This document shows positions 26,141 to 33,196 of a stretch of 64,000 nucleotides of DNA, one piece after another; positions within the stretch are counted from its first letter, which is position 1, and each line of letters begins with the position of its first letter. The DNA comes from Clostridiales bacterium (GTDB lineage Bacteria; Bacillota; Clostridia; Christensenellales; Borkfalkiaceae), in the NCBI GenBank assembly GCA_015069295.1, contig SVIW01000009.1, forward strand, positions 1-64,000, given 5' to 3'. Below the pieces are notes generated by a model, which saw nothing but the letters and a program-made list of their open reading frames with translations, was not told the DNA's origin and did not search any database. The position numbers and the translations under genes are program-made.

Positions 26141-27142
26141 CTACCAATAAAAGTTTTGAGAAATAAGACTTGCCTTCGAAGAATCAATCTCCACCAATTC
26201 TTGTAAAAATCCGTCGATTTTCCCCCGCGCGTCTTTTGCATACTCAAAGGAAATCCCGCACCGCGCAATCGTTTCCGCCGACAAATTTTCCGCGGCAAAC
26301 GCAGGCGTTACGCCCTTATCCTCATAATGCGATTGCACCGCCTTAAAAATCTCCTCGCCGCTCGCGGTGTACAGCCAATCCCCCGCCGCCGCGATTTTAT
26401 CAATAAACGCTTTCGCCCATTCCGCGCGCTCGGTCAAAAGCTCCGTTTTCGCTACCAGCACCGCCTGCGGATAGCCCACCTCGCCGCTATCGCCGTTGTA
26501 CAGCGACTGTAAATCTCCGACTAAGTGGAATTTCCCGCTTGCCGTCAATTTGCTGACGTTGGGTTCGGGCACGAGGTAATATTCAAAACTCCCGTCAACC
26601 CCCGCAACCCCTTGCAGGTTCACAAGCGAACCGCTTGCGGATATCCCCTCTTTCAGTTCCTGCCAAGCAACCTCTTGACGATTGAGCGCCGCCTTCATCG
26701 TCAAACCGGGCACGTTGTTGATTTTGACAACCCCCACCGTTTTACCCTGCAACGAAGCCAAGTTTTCTATTTTTTCCGAGTGCTTGTTCGAAACGAGGTA
26801 CATATTCCCTTGCGTTACCAAGCCCACCAGCTTATATTCGTCTTTATCCACTTGCGTACTCGCCGTCGCAACGGGCAAAATACAAAAATCCGCGTTTTTC
26901 TCTTTATCCCTGTTCGTTACCTTCAAGGCAATATCCACGCTGCCGCCGACCACCCGATAGGTAACTCCGTCCGTCTCCGTATCCTCCGCCATCAGCTTCG
27001 CCATAGAAAGCGCAGGCGCGCCGTCCGGCATATATACCGTTACTTCTCCCTCGGCAACCTCCTCCGAACAGCCCGCAGCCGCCCCGCAAAGCCCTACCGT
27101 TACGCAAGCCGTCAATACCGCAATCCATCTTCTCAGTTTCAT
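26141..27142 (-). CDS. ABC importer substrate-binding lipoprotein
   Basis: 333 residues from MKLRRWIAVLTACVTV (AAAAGGAGAG before ATG at 27142; the longer frame lacks a site). A signal peptide ends at the lipobox GAAAGC, then SEEVAEGE begins the mature protein. The fold is periplasmic-binding type II of the NMT1/SsuA kind: VTVYMPDGAPALSMAKLMAE, DFCILPVATAS, LQGKTVGVVKINNVPGLTMKAAL and VLVAKTELL. The ligand cannot be named; relatives bind thiamine precursors, sulfonates or nitrate. It follows a TM1266-type regulator by 16 bp, an unusual partner. Confidence 0.88.
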   Translation of the reverse strand: MKLRRWIAVLTACVTVGLCGAAAGCSEEVAEGEVTVYMPDGAPALSMAKLMAEDTETDGVTYRVVGGSVDIALKVTNRDKEKNADFCILPVATASTQVDKDEYKLVGLVTQGNMYLVSNKHSEKIENLASLQGKTVGVVKINNVPGLTMKAALNRQEVAWQELKEGISASGSLVNLQGVAGVDGSFEYYLVPEPNVSKLTASGKFHLVGDLQSLYNGDSGEVGYPQAVLVAKTELLTERAEWAKAFIDKIAAAGDWLYTASGEEIFKAVQSHYEDKGVTPAFAAENLSAETIARCGISFEYAKDARGKIDGFLQELVEIDSSKASLISQNFYW

Positions 27143-27158
27143 ATTTTTTTCTCTCCTT

Positions 27159-27413
27159 TTATATTTTTCCAAACAGCGCCTTTACAGACGTCCCGTTTAT
27201 CCTGCCGAGTTTCCCCGTCAAAGCGTTGGTAATTTCCATCGGCGCGTCAAGCGCCACCGACAAAATCGATACCTCCTTTTCCTTGTAAGGAATTCCCATT
27301 CTTCCCAAAATCCAATCCCCGTATTCGGACAAGAGCGAATTTACCCTATCGCTCACCCCTCTGTCGGTTACCAAAATACTGATAATTGCAATCCGTTTTT
27401 CCTTCTCTTCCAC
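27159..27413 (-). CDS. TM1266-type iron-only hydrogenase system regulator (ACT-like)
   Basis: 84-residue protein starting at GTG (27413), chosen because AGGAG lies seven bases upstream; longer frames run into the terminator of the leader. The sequence RIAIISILVTDRGVSDRVNSLLSEYGDWILGRMG, then EVSILSVALDAPMEITNALTGKLGRINGTSVKA, matches the TM1266 family, a small ACT-like fold often found beside the [FeFe]-hydrogenase maturation genes hydE, hydF, hydG. Here no such gene is nearby; it heads an ABC importer operon and follows an attenuated leader. Its ligand and mode of action are unknown. Confidence 0.8.
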   Translation of the reverse strand: MEEKEKRIAIISILVTDRGVSDRVNSLLSEYGDWILGRMGIPYKEKEVSILSVALDAPMEITNALTGKLGRINGTSVKALFGKI

Positions 27414-27620
27414 GATTTTTCTCCTATTTTCCACAAAAAAAGCGCTCTTTCGCCACGGCAAAAGAGCGCCTATCTCTATATTGGATAGACTTTTTCTTTG
27501 GGAAAGGCTTTGCCCGCCCCGCAGTAACGAATACTCTTTTCGCCGTCAGATTCTTCTTTCGGTTCAAATTTCTTTTTTCAGCCGCGCTGCCCCGTAAAAA
27601 GGCGCATACGCCGCCGCTAA
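27414..27620 (-). promoter_or_regulatory. attenuated 5' leader (candidate riboswitch) of the TM1266-ABC operon
   Basis: About 205 nt between promoter and first gene. The leader ends in an intrinsic terminator (arms 27461-27469 and 27442-27450, GCGCTCTTT/AAAGAGCGC, then T7) directly before the ribosome site. Upstream, 27534-27546 reads ACGGCGAAAAGAG on the transcript and can pair with CTCTTTTGCCGT (27455-27466) over 12 bp with a single bulged G. This would destroy the terminator. A small hairpin GGCG-TATG-CGCC (27601-27612) lies near the 5' end. No known riboswitch class is recognised by eye. Confidence 0.7.
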
Positions 27621-27624
27621 ATAC

Positions 27625-27653
27625 AGTATAGCATACCTTTTTTATTTTTTCAA
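27625..27653 (-). promoter_or_regulatory. promoter of the TM1266-ABC operon
   Basis: Minus strand TTGAAA (27648-27653), 17-bp spacer, TATACT (27625-27630). It sets the leader length at roughly 205 nt. Confidence 0.75.
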
Positions 27654-27803
27654 TAGTCTTTCGCAAAAAAATCCGTCGTTTTTTAAAAATTTCCGCCGAT
27701 TTTCCACGCTTGCCCTTTCGGGCATATATTCTCCCCTTTTCAAGCGCAAAAAAAGGGAGCGCACCGCCCCCTCTTTTTACGCACTTTTTAATTTGCTTTA
27801 CGT

Positions 27804-28919
27804 TTATTCGCCTAACATAATCGCACGAATCGAGTCGATTTCTTCTTGCGTAACCCCAATCGAAAGCATATACGACTCCGTCTTTTCCGACAAAGTTTCC
27901 CCCTCAAACGATTTTAACCTCGTATAAAACGCTTGGAACATTCCGCCGAACTCCGTCCCGTCGATGCTATTCCTTTGCCCGTAGACGGAAAAGGAAGTAA
28001 ACTCGTAATCGTGGATAAGGTCGGTTTCCGACACGCCGATTAGGGCGTTCAACAAAAACGACACCGTTCCCGTCCGATCCGCGCCGCCCGTGCAGTGCAT
28101 ATAGATAGGATAATTATCGATATCCGCAAAGAAGGAGAACACCTCTTTAAAGTTGTTCTTCATCGAAAACGCCGAAGCGTACCCGCCAACCTGAATATAT
28201 TTGAGCGTCGCGTCAGGGATAGGGCTTTCGGTAAGATACCCCGATTCCTCGCCGTAACCGCGCAAATCCAACTCGGTTTTTATCTGCATATCCCGTGCCA
28301 TCGTCGCCATACCGTCCGCCGAAAGATTACTATCATACGGCCCGTACGGAGTCAACGCACCGCCACGGTAAATTAATCCCTGGGTGCTTGTTTTTCCCGA
28401 TTCGGTCGTATAACCGCCCAAATCCCGCACGTTATAAATCCCGTCCACGCTCATCACGCGAGGTCCTAAATCCGTGGTTTCAAAACTCGATTTCCCCGTT
28501 TCTTGCACCGCGCCGTTTACAAGCGCGCTAACGGAAACTTGATACTTCGCGCCCTTGTATAAATTCCGCACGGCAAGAGAAGTCTTTTCAGCCGAAACCT
28601 CCACCCGTTTCAAATCCGATTTATCCGCCTTGGAATAATACTCCACGCGATACCCCGAAACGTTTGATAACGAACAAGTCCATTCGATAACGATATCTTG
28701 CGCCGAATCCTTTATCCCCGTCAAATACCTACCCACGTCCTCGCCGCGAGTCGCCAGCAAATACTCCTTTGCGTTTTCCACGTAAGGATATACCGTCTCC
28801 GTCGGAGCGGTTATCGCAATATGTAATTCTTCCGTTCCCTCCGTCGTTTCCCCGCAAGCGGAAAAACCAACGGTCAAACAAAGCGCCGACAACAGCGCCA
28901 AAGGTCTCCACTTTTTCAT
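27804..28919 (-). CDS. lipoprotein with Fn3 domain and tyrosine-phosphatase domain
   Basis: 371 residues from MKKWRPLALLSALCL (CGGAGGGCG before the ATG). The signal peptide ends in the lipobox GFSAC, so the protein is anchored outside the membrane. Residues about 55-150 resemble a fibronectin type III domain (IVIEWTCSLSNVSGYRVEYYS, TSLAVRNLYKGAKYQVSVSAL). The rest is a Y_phosphatase3-type domain: IYNVRDLGGYTTESGK, TELDLRG, and the catalytic loop MHCTGGADRTGTV with the C-x5-R nucleophile site. Substrate unknown; secreted relatives act on phosphotyrosine or phosphoinositides. A single gene with its own promoter-like TTGCAT-17-TAAACT. Confidence 0.87.
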   Translation of the reverse strand: MKKWRPLALLSALCLTVGFSACGETTEGTEELHIAITAPTETVYPYVENAKEYLLATRGEDVGRYLTGIKDSAQDIVIEWTCSLSNVSGYRVEYYSKADKSDLKRVEVSAEKTSLAVRNLYKGAKYQVSVSALVNGAVQETGKSSFETTDLGPRVMSVDGIYNVRDLGGYTTESGKTSTQGLIYRGGALTPYGPYDSNLSADGMATMARDMQIKTELDLRGYGEESGYLTESPIPDATLKYIQVGGYASAFSMKNNFKEVFSFFADIDNYPIYMHCTGGADRTGTVSFLLNALIGVSETDLIHDYEFTSFSVYGQRNSIDGTEFGGMFQAFYTRLKSFEGETLSEKTESYMLSIGVTQEEIDSIRAIMLGE

Positions 28920-29031
28920 CGTAAGCGCCCTCCGTTTTTCTTTTAGTTTAGCATACCGCCCTTTAAAATGCAACCCCGCCAAAAAAAGATATCGGTTTTT
29001 GATATAATTTTCTTAAATTTTGAAAGCCGAA

Positions 29032-29727
29032 TTATTCCAAAACCGCCTCTACGCGATGAATCGGCAAGCCGCGGTCCACCCACTTTTGCTCGTATTCGGT
29101 TACGATGTTCCAATCGGGATTCCCGCCCTCGTGCAAATCGTAGGTTACCTTTTCAAGCGTAAAGCCGCACGCCTTGTACTCTTCTAAGGAAAACTCGAAA
29201 AAATCCCGATCGTCCGTCTTTTGCAAAATCCTGCCGCCCTTTTTCAAAAGCTTTTTATACACCTCTAAAAAATTACGGTGAGTCAACCTTTGCGTAGCGT
29301 ACCCAAGCTTGGGCAACGGAGTGGAGAAATTAAGATAAATACAATCCAAACTCCCCTCAGGAATATAGCAAGGCAAACACTCCGCGCGGATATTTAAAAA
29401 ACGGATATTTTCAAGTCCCTGCTTTTTCACTTCTTCCATCGGAGTCAAAATGACGTTACTCATCTTTTCCAAAGCCAAATAATTGCAGTCTGGCTCTCTT
29501 TGCGCGAGCGCAATCACAAATCCGCCCTTCCCGCAGCCAATCTCCAGTGCCACGGGCAAATCCGCCCGTTCTTCGCCAAACGCCGCCTTATACTCAATCA
29601 GCGCGCGAAAACTTTCCGCCGCCTCTTTCATATTCAAAATCCCGTTTGCCCCTTTGGCAAGCAAGAGCTTCCCGCACGCTTCCATACGCGCGTCAAAGTT
29701 TCTCTTTTTTCTCATTCGCATCGACAT
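29032..29727 (-). CDS. trmB: tRNA (guanine-N7)-methyltransferase
   Basis: 231-residue SAM-dependent enzyme that methylates G46 of tRNAs. The SAM motif is ALEIGCGKGGFVIALA (about residues 62-76) followed by YLALEKMSNVI, and RAECLPCYIPEGSLDCIYLNFS. Odd: the family signature DPWPKKRHxKRRLT appears here as STPLPKLGYATQRLTH, so the usual Asp-Pro-Trp is replaced by Thr-Pro-Leu while the RLTH part and the C-terminal TDDRDFFEFSLEEY and TEYEQKWVDRGLPIHRVEA are kept. It follows dut by 14 bp. Still best called TrmB; activity is less sure because of the altered motif. Confidence 0.85.
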   Translation of the reverse strand: MSMRMRKKRNFDARMEACGKLLLAKGANGILNMKEAAESFRALIEYKAAFGEERADLPVALEIGCGKGGFVIALAQREPDCNYLALEKMSNVILTPMEEVKKQGLENIRFLNIRAECLPCYIPEGSLDCIYLNFSTPLPKLGYATQRLTHRNFLEVYKKLLKKGGRILQKTDDRDFFEFSLEEYKACGFTLEKVTYDLHEGGNPDWNIVTEYEQKWVDRGLPIHRVEAVLE

Positions 29728-29741
29728 AGCTTTTACCTATC

Positions 29742-30182
29742 TTATTTTCTGCCCGTACTCCCAAAGCCGCCTTCGCCTCTGACCGTCTCGCACAGCTCGT
29801 CCGCCGCCGTGAACTCCACCTTTAAAAAGGGCGTTACCACCAATTGCGCAATTCTCTCCCCCGACACGATTTTCTGTTCCACAGCCGAATGATTATGCAG
29901 CGCCACCATCACTTCGCCGCGGTAATCCGAATCGACCACGCCGACCTTGTTGGCAGGCGCAAGCCCGCGCTTGCAGGCAAGCCCGCTGCGCGCGTAAATC
30001 AGCCCCGCGTACCCTTCGGGAATCTCCATCGCCAAACCCGTCTTGATAAACTTAGTTTCCCCGGGCGCGAAAACCACTTCCCCGTCCGTTACCGCGTACA
30101 AATCCGCGCCGGCAGCCGCCTCCGAACCGTAGGTAGGCAACACCGCTCTTTCGTCCAATTTCTTCACCGCTATCGTAGGCAT
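29742..30182 (-). CDS. dut: deoxyuridine 5'-triphosphate nucleotidohydrolase
   Basis: 146-residue trimeric dUTPase that splits dUTP to dUMP and pyrophosphate, keeping uracil out of DNA. All five family motifs are visible: AAAGADLYA (1), ARSGLACKRGL (2, with the RSG that binds phosphate), VGVVDSDYRGEV (3, catalytic Asp), GERIAQLVV (4) and RGEGGFGSTG (5, glycine-rich closing tail). Length is normal. First gene of a dut-trmB pair, with a TTGCGT-17-TATAAT promoter at 30236-30264. Confidence 0.96.
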   Translation of the reverse strand: MPTIAVKKLDERAVLPTYGSEAAAGADLYAVTDGEVVFAPGETKFIKTGLAMEIPEGYAGLIYARSGLACKRGLAPANKVGVVDSDYRGEVMVALHNHSAVEQKIVSGERIAQLVVTPFLKVEFTAADELCETVRGEGGFGSTGRK

Positions 30183-30235
30183 ATTTTTTCTCCTTTGTCA
30201 ACGCGGGCGTTCACGCCGCCCGCCTCTTTCCGTTT

Positions 30236-30264
30236 ATTATACCAAACCAAGCCGAAAAACGCAA
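30236..30264 (-). promoter_or_regulatory. promoter of dut-trmB
   Basis: Minus strand TTGCGT (30259-30264), 17-bp spacer, TATAAT (30236-30241). Confidence 0.7.
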
Positions 30265-30283
30265 GTCTTTTTCAGGTCCTATA

Positions 30284-30316
30284 AAAACACGGACGACAAA
30301 AGCCCGCCCGTGTTTT
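30284..30316 (-). terminator. terminator of the LRR lipoprotein gene
   Basis: AAAACACGG pairs with CCGTGTTTT; T-rich on the minus-strand side; 15 bp past the stop. Confidence 0.7.
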
Positions 30317-30330
30317 CCTTTCTGTTTTCT

Positions 30331-32217
30331 TTATTTCTCTATTCTTTGCCAATTCCCTGCTATGTACTCTTTCGTTAAATAGCTTGCTGCCGTTGCCAAA
30401 TCTAACAAGTCTTCAGAAGAAATTATCCAATCCTCGCGTTGGTACGTCCACCCCTCGGTATTCTCAAAGTGTACACTCTTTAAATTAGAACACCCCAAAA
30501 AGGCTGCCCACTCAATAACGGTTACGCTTTGAGGAATACTTATCTCTGTTAACGCCAGGCACCCGAAAAACGCATTATCTTCGATTGTCATTATATTTTC
30601 GGGCAAAATAACGTTTTCCAAAGCCTCGCACCCGGAAAACGCACTCCTTCCTATCGTCATCACCCCCACAGGCACCGCAAAGCTTTTTTCCGTTTTGCCT
30701 ATGGCGTATTGTAACAGCGTTTTTCCGTCTTTCGTATACAAATTCCCGTCCACCGATTGATACGCAACGTTTTTCTCGTGCACCTGGATATCCGTTAATT
30801 TTTTACATCCTTTAAATGCACCGTTCCCAATTTCGGTTACGCTTTCGGGAATGCTTATTTCCGTTAATTCTTTACAATTTCCAAATGCACCGCTCCCAAT
30901 TTTGATTACACTTTCGGGAATGCTTATTTTTGCAATCTCGCAACCATAAAAGGCTCTTTCCCCTATATACTCGCAAACGCTTCCTTTCTCAAAAACAGCC
31001 TCTTTCAAAAAAGTATCTCTAAACAATTCCTCTGGAATTATTTTTACGTTCGCCCCAATAGTAACCGAAAATCTGTTTTGTCCCGCATCCTTGAAAGCCC
31101 CCTCCGCGGCTTCACATTCTACCGCATTATAACGTATTGTTTTTATTGGAGAATTCCAAAACGCAGATTCCCCGATAAATTCTGTCCTTTCGGGAATCTC
31201 CAACTCCTCCAACCAGCAACGGCTAAAAGCGTCTTCTCCTATGGACAAGCCGTATGCCGTTAAAAAGTCCCCCTCTTCAAACCGCAACTCTTGCAACGCC
31301 TGACACCCCTCAAAAGCACTTTTACCGATGGAAATCGTTCTTGCGGGAATCTCCACCTCGCTCAATCCCTTGCAGCGATAGAAAGCTTCCTCACCAATCG
31401 TCAGAGTACGCGGAAAGCCAACGCTCGTTTGTTTAAAGGTTACGCTCGTCAGCGCCTCGCACTCTGCAAACGCGCCCGCGGCAATTTCCGTTACAAATTC
31501 GAACACCTCAAACTCCGTTGCCTTTTTCCCTTTCGCATACGATAACAATACGCTGCCGTCTTTCGTATACAAATTCCCGTCTATCGATTGGTATGCGCCG
31601 TTTCCCTCGGCGACCGTAATCTTCTCCAAATTCTTACATCCTGAAAACGTACTGTTCATCGCAATTACGCTTTCAGGTATCGTAATTCTTTTCAAACTCA
31701 AACAGGAAGAAAAGGCGACCGGATCTATTGTCGTTACGGGCAATCCCTCGTATTCGGAAGGAATCACGATACAGCTATACGTACAATTTCCAATACCGTG
31801 TACCGCATAATAGGTGCCGTCCTGACTTTTTCTATATTCCAAATCTTGCCCCGCTACGTACTCGCAACGACTGCATTTCCCCGCCTCGTTACAATCGTGT
31901 CCCCACGCCGTTTCCTCTAAAACAACGGTGTGCAATTCTTCGCAACGTTCGCACTTCGCCGTCTGCGTCTCGTTCTCCTCGCAACTAACCTTTTCATCTA
32001 AAAGATACGTTTTAAACGAATGCCCCAGCTTATCAACACCATACGAACGGAAATTTCCGCACGAGCACATCTCTTCAATATACCCCTCTTTCGTGCAAGT
32101 TGCCTTATCTTCTTTTAAAATTTCATACTCGCAAGTATGCTCGCAACCCGCCACCGCAAATACGCTTGCCACAACGCAAGCCAAGGACAATACGCCCAAC
32201 AACAGTTTTCTTTTCAT
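30331..32217 (-). CDS. BspA-like leucine-rich-repeat lipoprotein
   Basis: Cell-surface protein of 628 residues from MKRKLLLGVLSLACVV (GGAGG seven bases before the ATG). A signal peptide ends in the lipobox AVAGC. Residues about 20-130 are unusually cysteine-rich with paired C-x2-C motifs (EMCSCG, KCERCEE, KCSRCEYVAG), likely a metal-binding or disulfide module. From about residue 150 there are roughly a dozen LRR_5 repeats of the BspA kind with the core I..SAF.GC..L..I.IP.SV. BspA-type proteins serve in adhesion. It lies behind an elaborate attenuator with a leader peptide, unusual for a surface protein. Confidence 0.9.
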   Translation of the reverse strand: MKRKLLLGVLSLACVVASVFAVAGCEHTCEYEILKEDKATCTKEGYIEEMCSCGNFRSYGVDKLGHSFKTYLLDEKVSCEENETQTAKCERCEELHTVVLEETAWGHDCNEAGKCSRCEYVAGQDLEYRKSQDGTYYAVHGIGNCTYSCIVIPSEYEGLPVTTIDPVAFSSCLSLKRITIPESVIAMNSTFSGCKNLEKITVAEGNGAYQSIDGNLYTKDGSVLLSYAKGKKATEFEVFEFVTEIAAGAFAECEALTSVTFKQTSVGFPRTLTIGEEAFYRCKGLSEVEIPARTISIGKSAFEGCQALQELRFEEGDFLTAYGLSIGEDAFSRCWLEELEIPERTEFIGESAFWNSPIKTIRYNAVECEAAEGAFKDAGQNRFSVTIGANVKIIPEELFRDTFLKEAVFEKGSVCEYIGERAFYGCEIAKISIPESVIKIGSGAFGNCKELTEISIPESVTEIGNGAFKGCKKLTDIQVHEKNVAYQSVDGNLYTKDGKTLLQYAIGKTEKSFAVPVGVMTIGRSAFSGCEALENVILPENIMTIEDNAFFGCLALTEISIPQSVTVIEWAAFLGCSNLKSVHFENTEGWTYQREDWIISSEDLLDLATAASYLTKEYIAGNWQRIEK

Positions 32218-32235
32218 AACCGCCTCCAATACAAT

Positions 32236-32266
32236 AAAAAAATGCCGACTTGCGAACAAGCCGACA
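32236..32266 (-). terminator. attenuator terminator in the LRR leader
   Basis: Minus strand TGTCGGCTTG - TTCG - CAAGTCGGCA, 10 bp with two G-U pairs and a stable UUCG loop, then T7 (32236-32242). It ends before the ribosome site of the LRR gene, so read-through is required for expression. Confidence 0.8.
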
Positions 32267-32400
32267 CTAGCAAAAGTGGCTTATTCGCTAAAGCTGCGAC
32301 ACTCAATTAAAATCGTCCGTACAGAAGATTTGTATGTAAGCGAAAAAGGTACACTTATGCCCCATAAGTATACTTCCGTACGTTATTTAATTGAGTTCGC
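32252..32400 (-). promoter_or_regulatory. alternative-fold leader of the LRR gene
   Basis: On the transcript GCGAATAAGCC (32278-32288) can pair with GGCTTGTTCGC (32252-32262) over 11 bp (one U-G), which would dissolve the terminator. A long helix ACTCAATTAAAT (32385-32396) with its complement at 32301-32313 encloses the leader ORF and includes its stop codon, so a translating ribosome must open it. The first bases GCGAAC can also pair with the terminator loop region. Confidence 0.65.
32303..32365 (-). CDS. 20-codon leader peptide
   Basis: Short ORF starting MGHKCTFFAYIQ and ending CTDDFN, rich in aromatic residues, with two Cys. GGAAG lies seven bases before the ATG. The ATG and its ribosome site are themselves in a 13-bp hairpin (AAGTATACTTATG with CATAAGTGTACCTT, some G-U). 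The stop codon lies in the enclosing helix that controls the downstream attenuator. The layout is that of a ribosome-stalling leader peptide, as known for erm, tet and vmlR-type genes; no such resistance gene follows here. Coding is inferred from layout only. Confidence 0.55.
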   Translation of the reverse strand: MGHKCTFFAYIQIFCTDDFN

Positions 32401-32406
32401 AAGTTT

Positions 32407-32435
32407 ATTTTAGCACATTTTACCTTGCCCGTCAA
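32407..32435 (-). promoter_or_regulatory. promoter of the LRR leader
   Basis: Minus strand TTGACG (32430-32435), 17-bp spacer, TAAAAT (32407-32412). The start of transcription falls near 32400. Confidence 0.75.
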
Positions 32436-32439
32436 GACT

Positions 32440-32695
32440 TTTAATATTTTATATTAAAATTTACTCAAACACCCAAGCAAACGGGAGGCTAATAGCCTCC
32501 CCTACGAATATAGCAACGAAACTTTGCTCTCCCCACTCCGAACTCCCCAACCCGTAGGGGAGGATAGCATCCCCACCGCCCCTTGGCTCCCTTGTGCAAA
32601 GGGAGCTGGTGCAAAGCGCCTGAGGGATTGTCTATCCTATGCTCCACCGCAGGGCGACGGAGCGATAGACAAGACTGGATGCAAGCTCAGCTTGC
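32440..32695. repeat. intergenic dispersed repeats
   Basis: No gene is seen. The stretch holds GGAGGCTAATAGCCTCC (near 32483), a GTAGGGGAGGATAGCATCC unit, the palindrome GGCTCCCTTGTGCAAAGGGAG at 32585 (as at 33-56) and GATAGACAAGAC...GCAAGCTCAGCTTGCC (as at 182-214). They separate the LRR gene from the phage module. Confidence 0.6.
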
Positions 32696-33187
32696 CTATC
32701 CGTACAAATGCAAATCCCAATAATAGGCTAAGAGCGGCGAATACTCTTCGCCCAAATAATCCGCCGCAATACTATCCGCTTTCAAGGCGCGATACCGCTT
32801 TTCAGGGTCGGTATACTCCGCCTCGTAATACGCGCGCACGATCGCCAAACGCTCCTCGGTCGACAACGCGTAATCCACGGTATACGGCGCCGTTGCCGCC
32901 GCCGAATTCTGTCCTCGGCTATAATGCAGATAAAACAAAAGCGAATCCCGCACCCACTCGATTTCCGCCTGATATTTTTCCTCTATTTTCGCGCGTTTCA
33001 AATCCCAAAACCCCGAAAAATACACCCCGTTCTCAATCAGAGCCGCTTGCTCCTTTTTCAGTTCCTCTTCCATCTGAAAGAGCAATCGGTTTTTCTTTAA
33101 CTGCGCGGTTTTTATCTCCAAAAGCTGCTCCTCGGACAACACCGCAAACTGTTCGGGCGTATAATTGATAATATCGATTCCTACCAT
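32696..33187 (-). CDS. hypothetical protein at the end of the phage head module
   Basis: 163 residues, no signal peptide or membrane segment. The first half is a charged helix likely to coil (EEQLLEIKTAQLKKNRLLFQ, then EEELKKEQAALIENG). The second half has many aromatic residues (YYEAEYTDPEKRYRALKAD, LLAYYWDLHLYG). It is the last gene of the head operon, 9 bp after the propeller protein, where P22-like phages carry gp26/gp14-type accessory proteins, but no family is recognised. The stop codon coincides with the border of a dispersed repeat, so the 3' end of the module may have been lost here. Confidence 0.55.
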   Translation of the reverse strand: MVGIDIINYTPEQFAVLSEEQLLEIKTAQLKKNRLLFQMEEELKKEQAALIENGVYFSGFWDLKRAKIEEKYQAEIEWVRDSLLFYLHYSRGQNSAAATAPYTVDYALSTEERLAIVRAYYEAEYTDPEKRYRALKADSIAADYLGEEYSPLLAYYWDLHLYG

Positions 33188-33196
33188 ATTCCCTCC

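Noticed and set aside
27540-27600. TPP riboswitch resemblance in the TM1266 leader (CGGGG, GGCTGA, TTTGAACC in the right order)
   Set aside because: The invariant CTGAGA and the second domain (TGATCTGG...CCAGCGTAGGGA) are absent; the three matches are short and probably chance.
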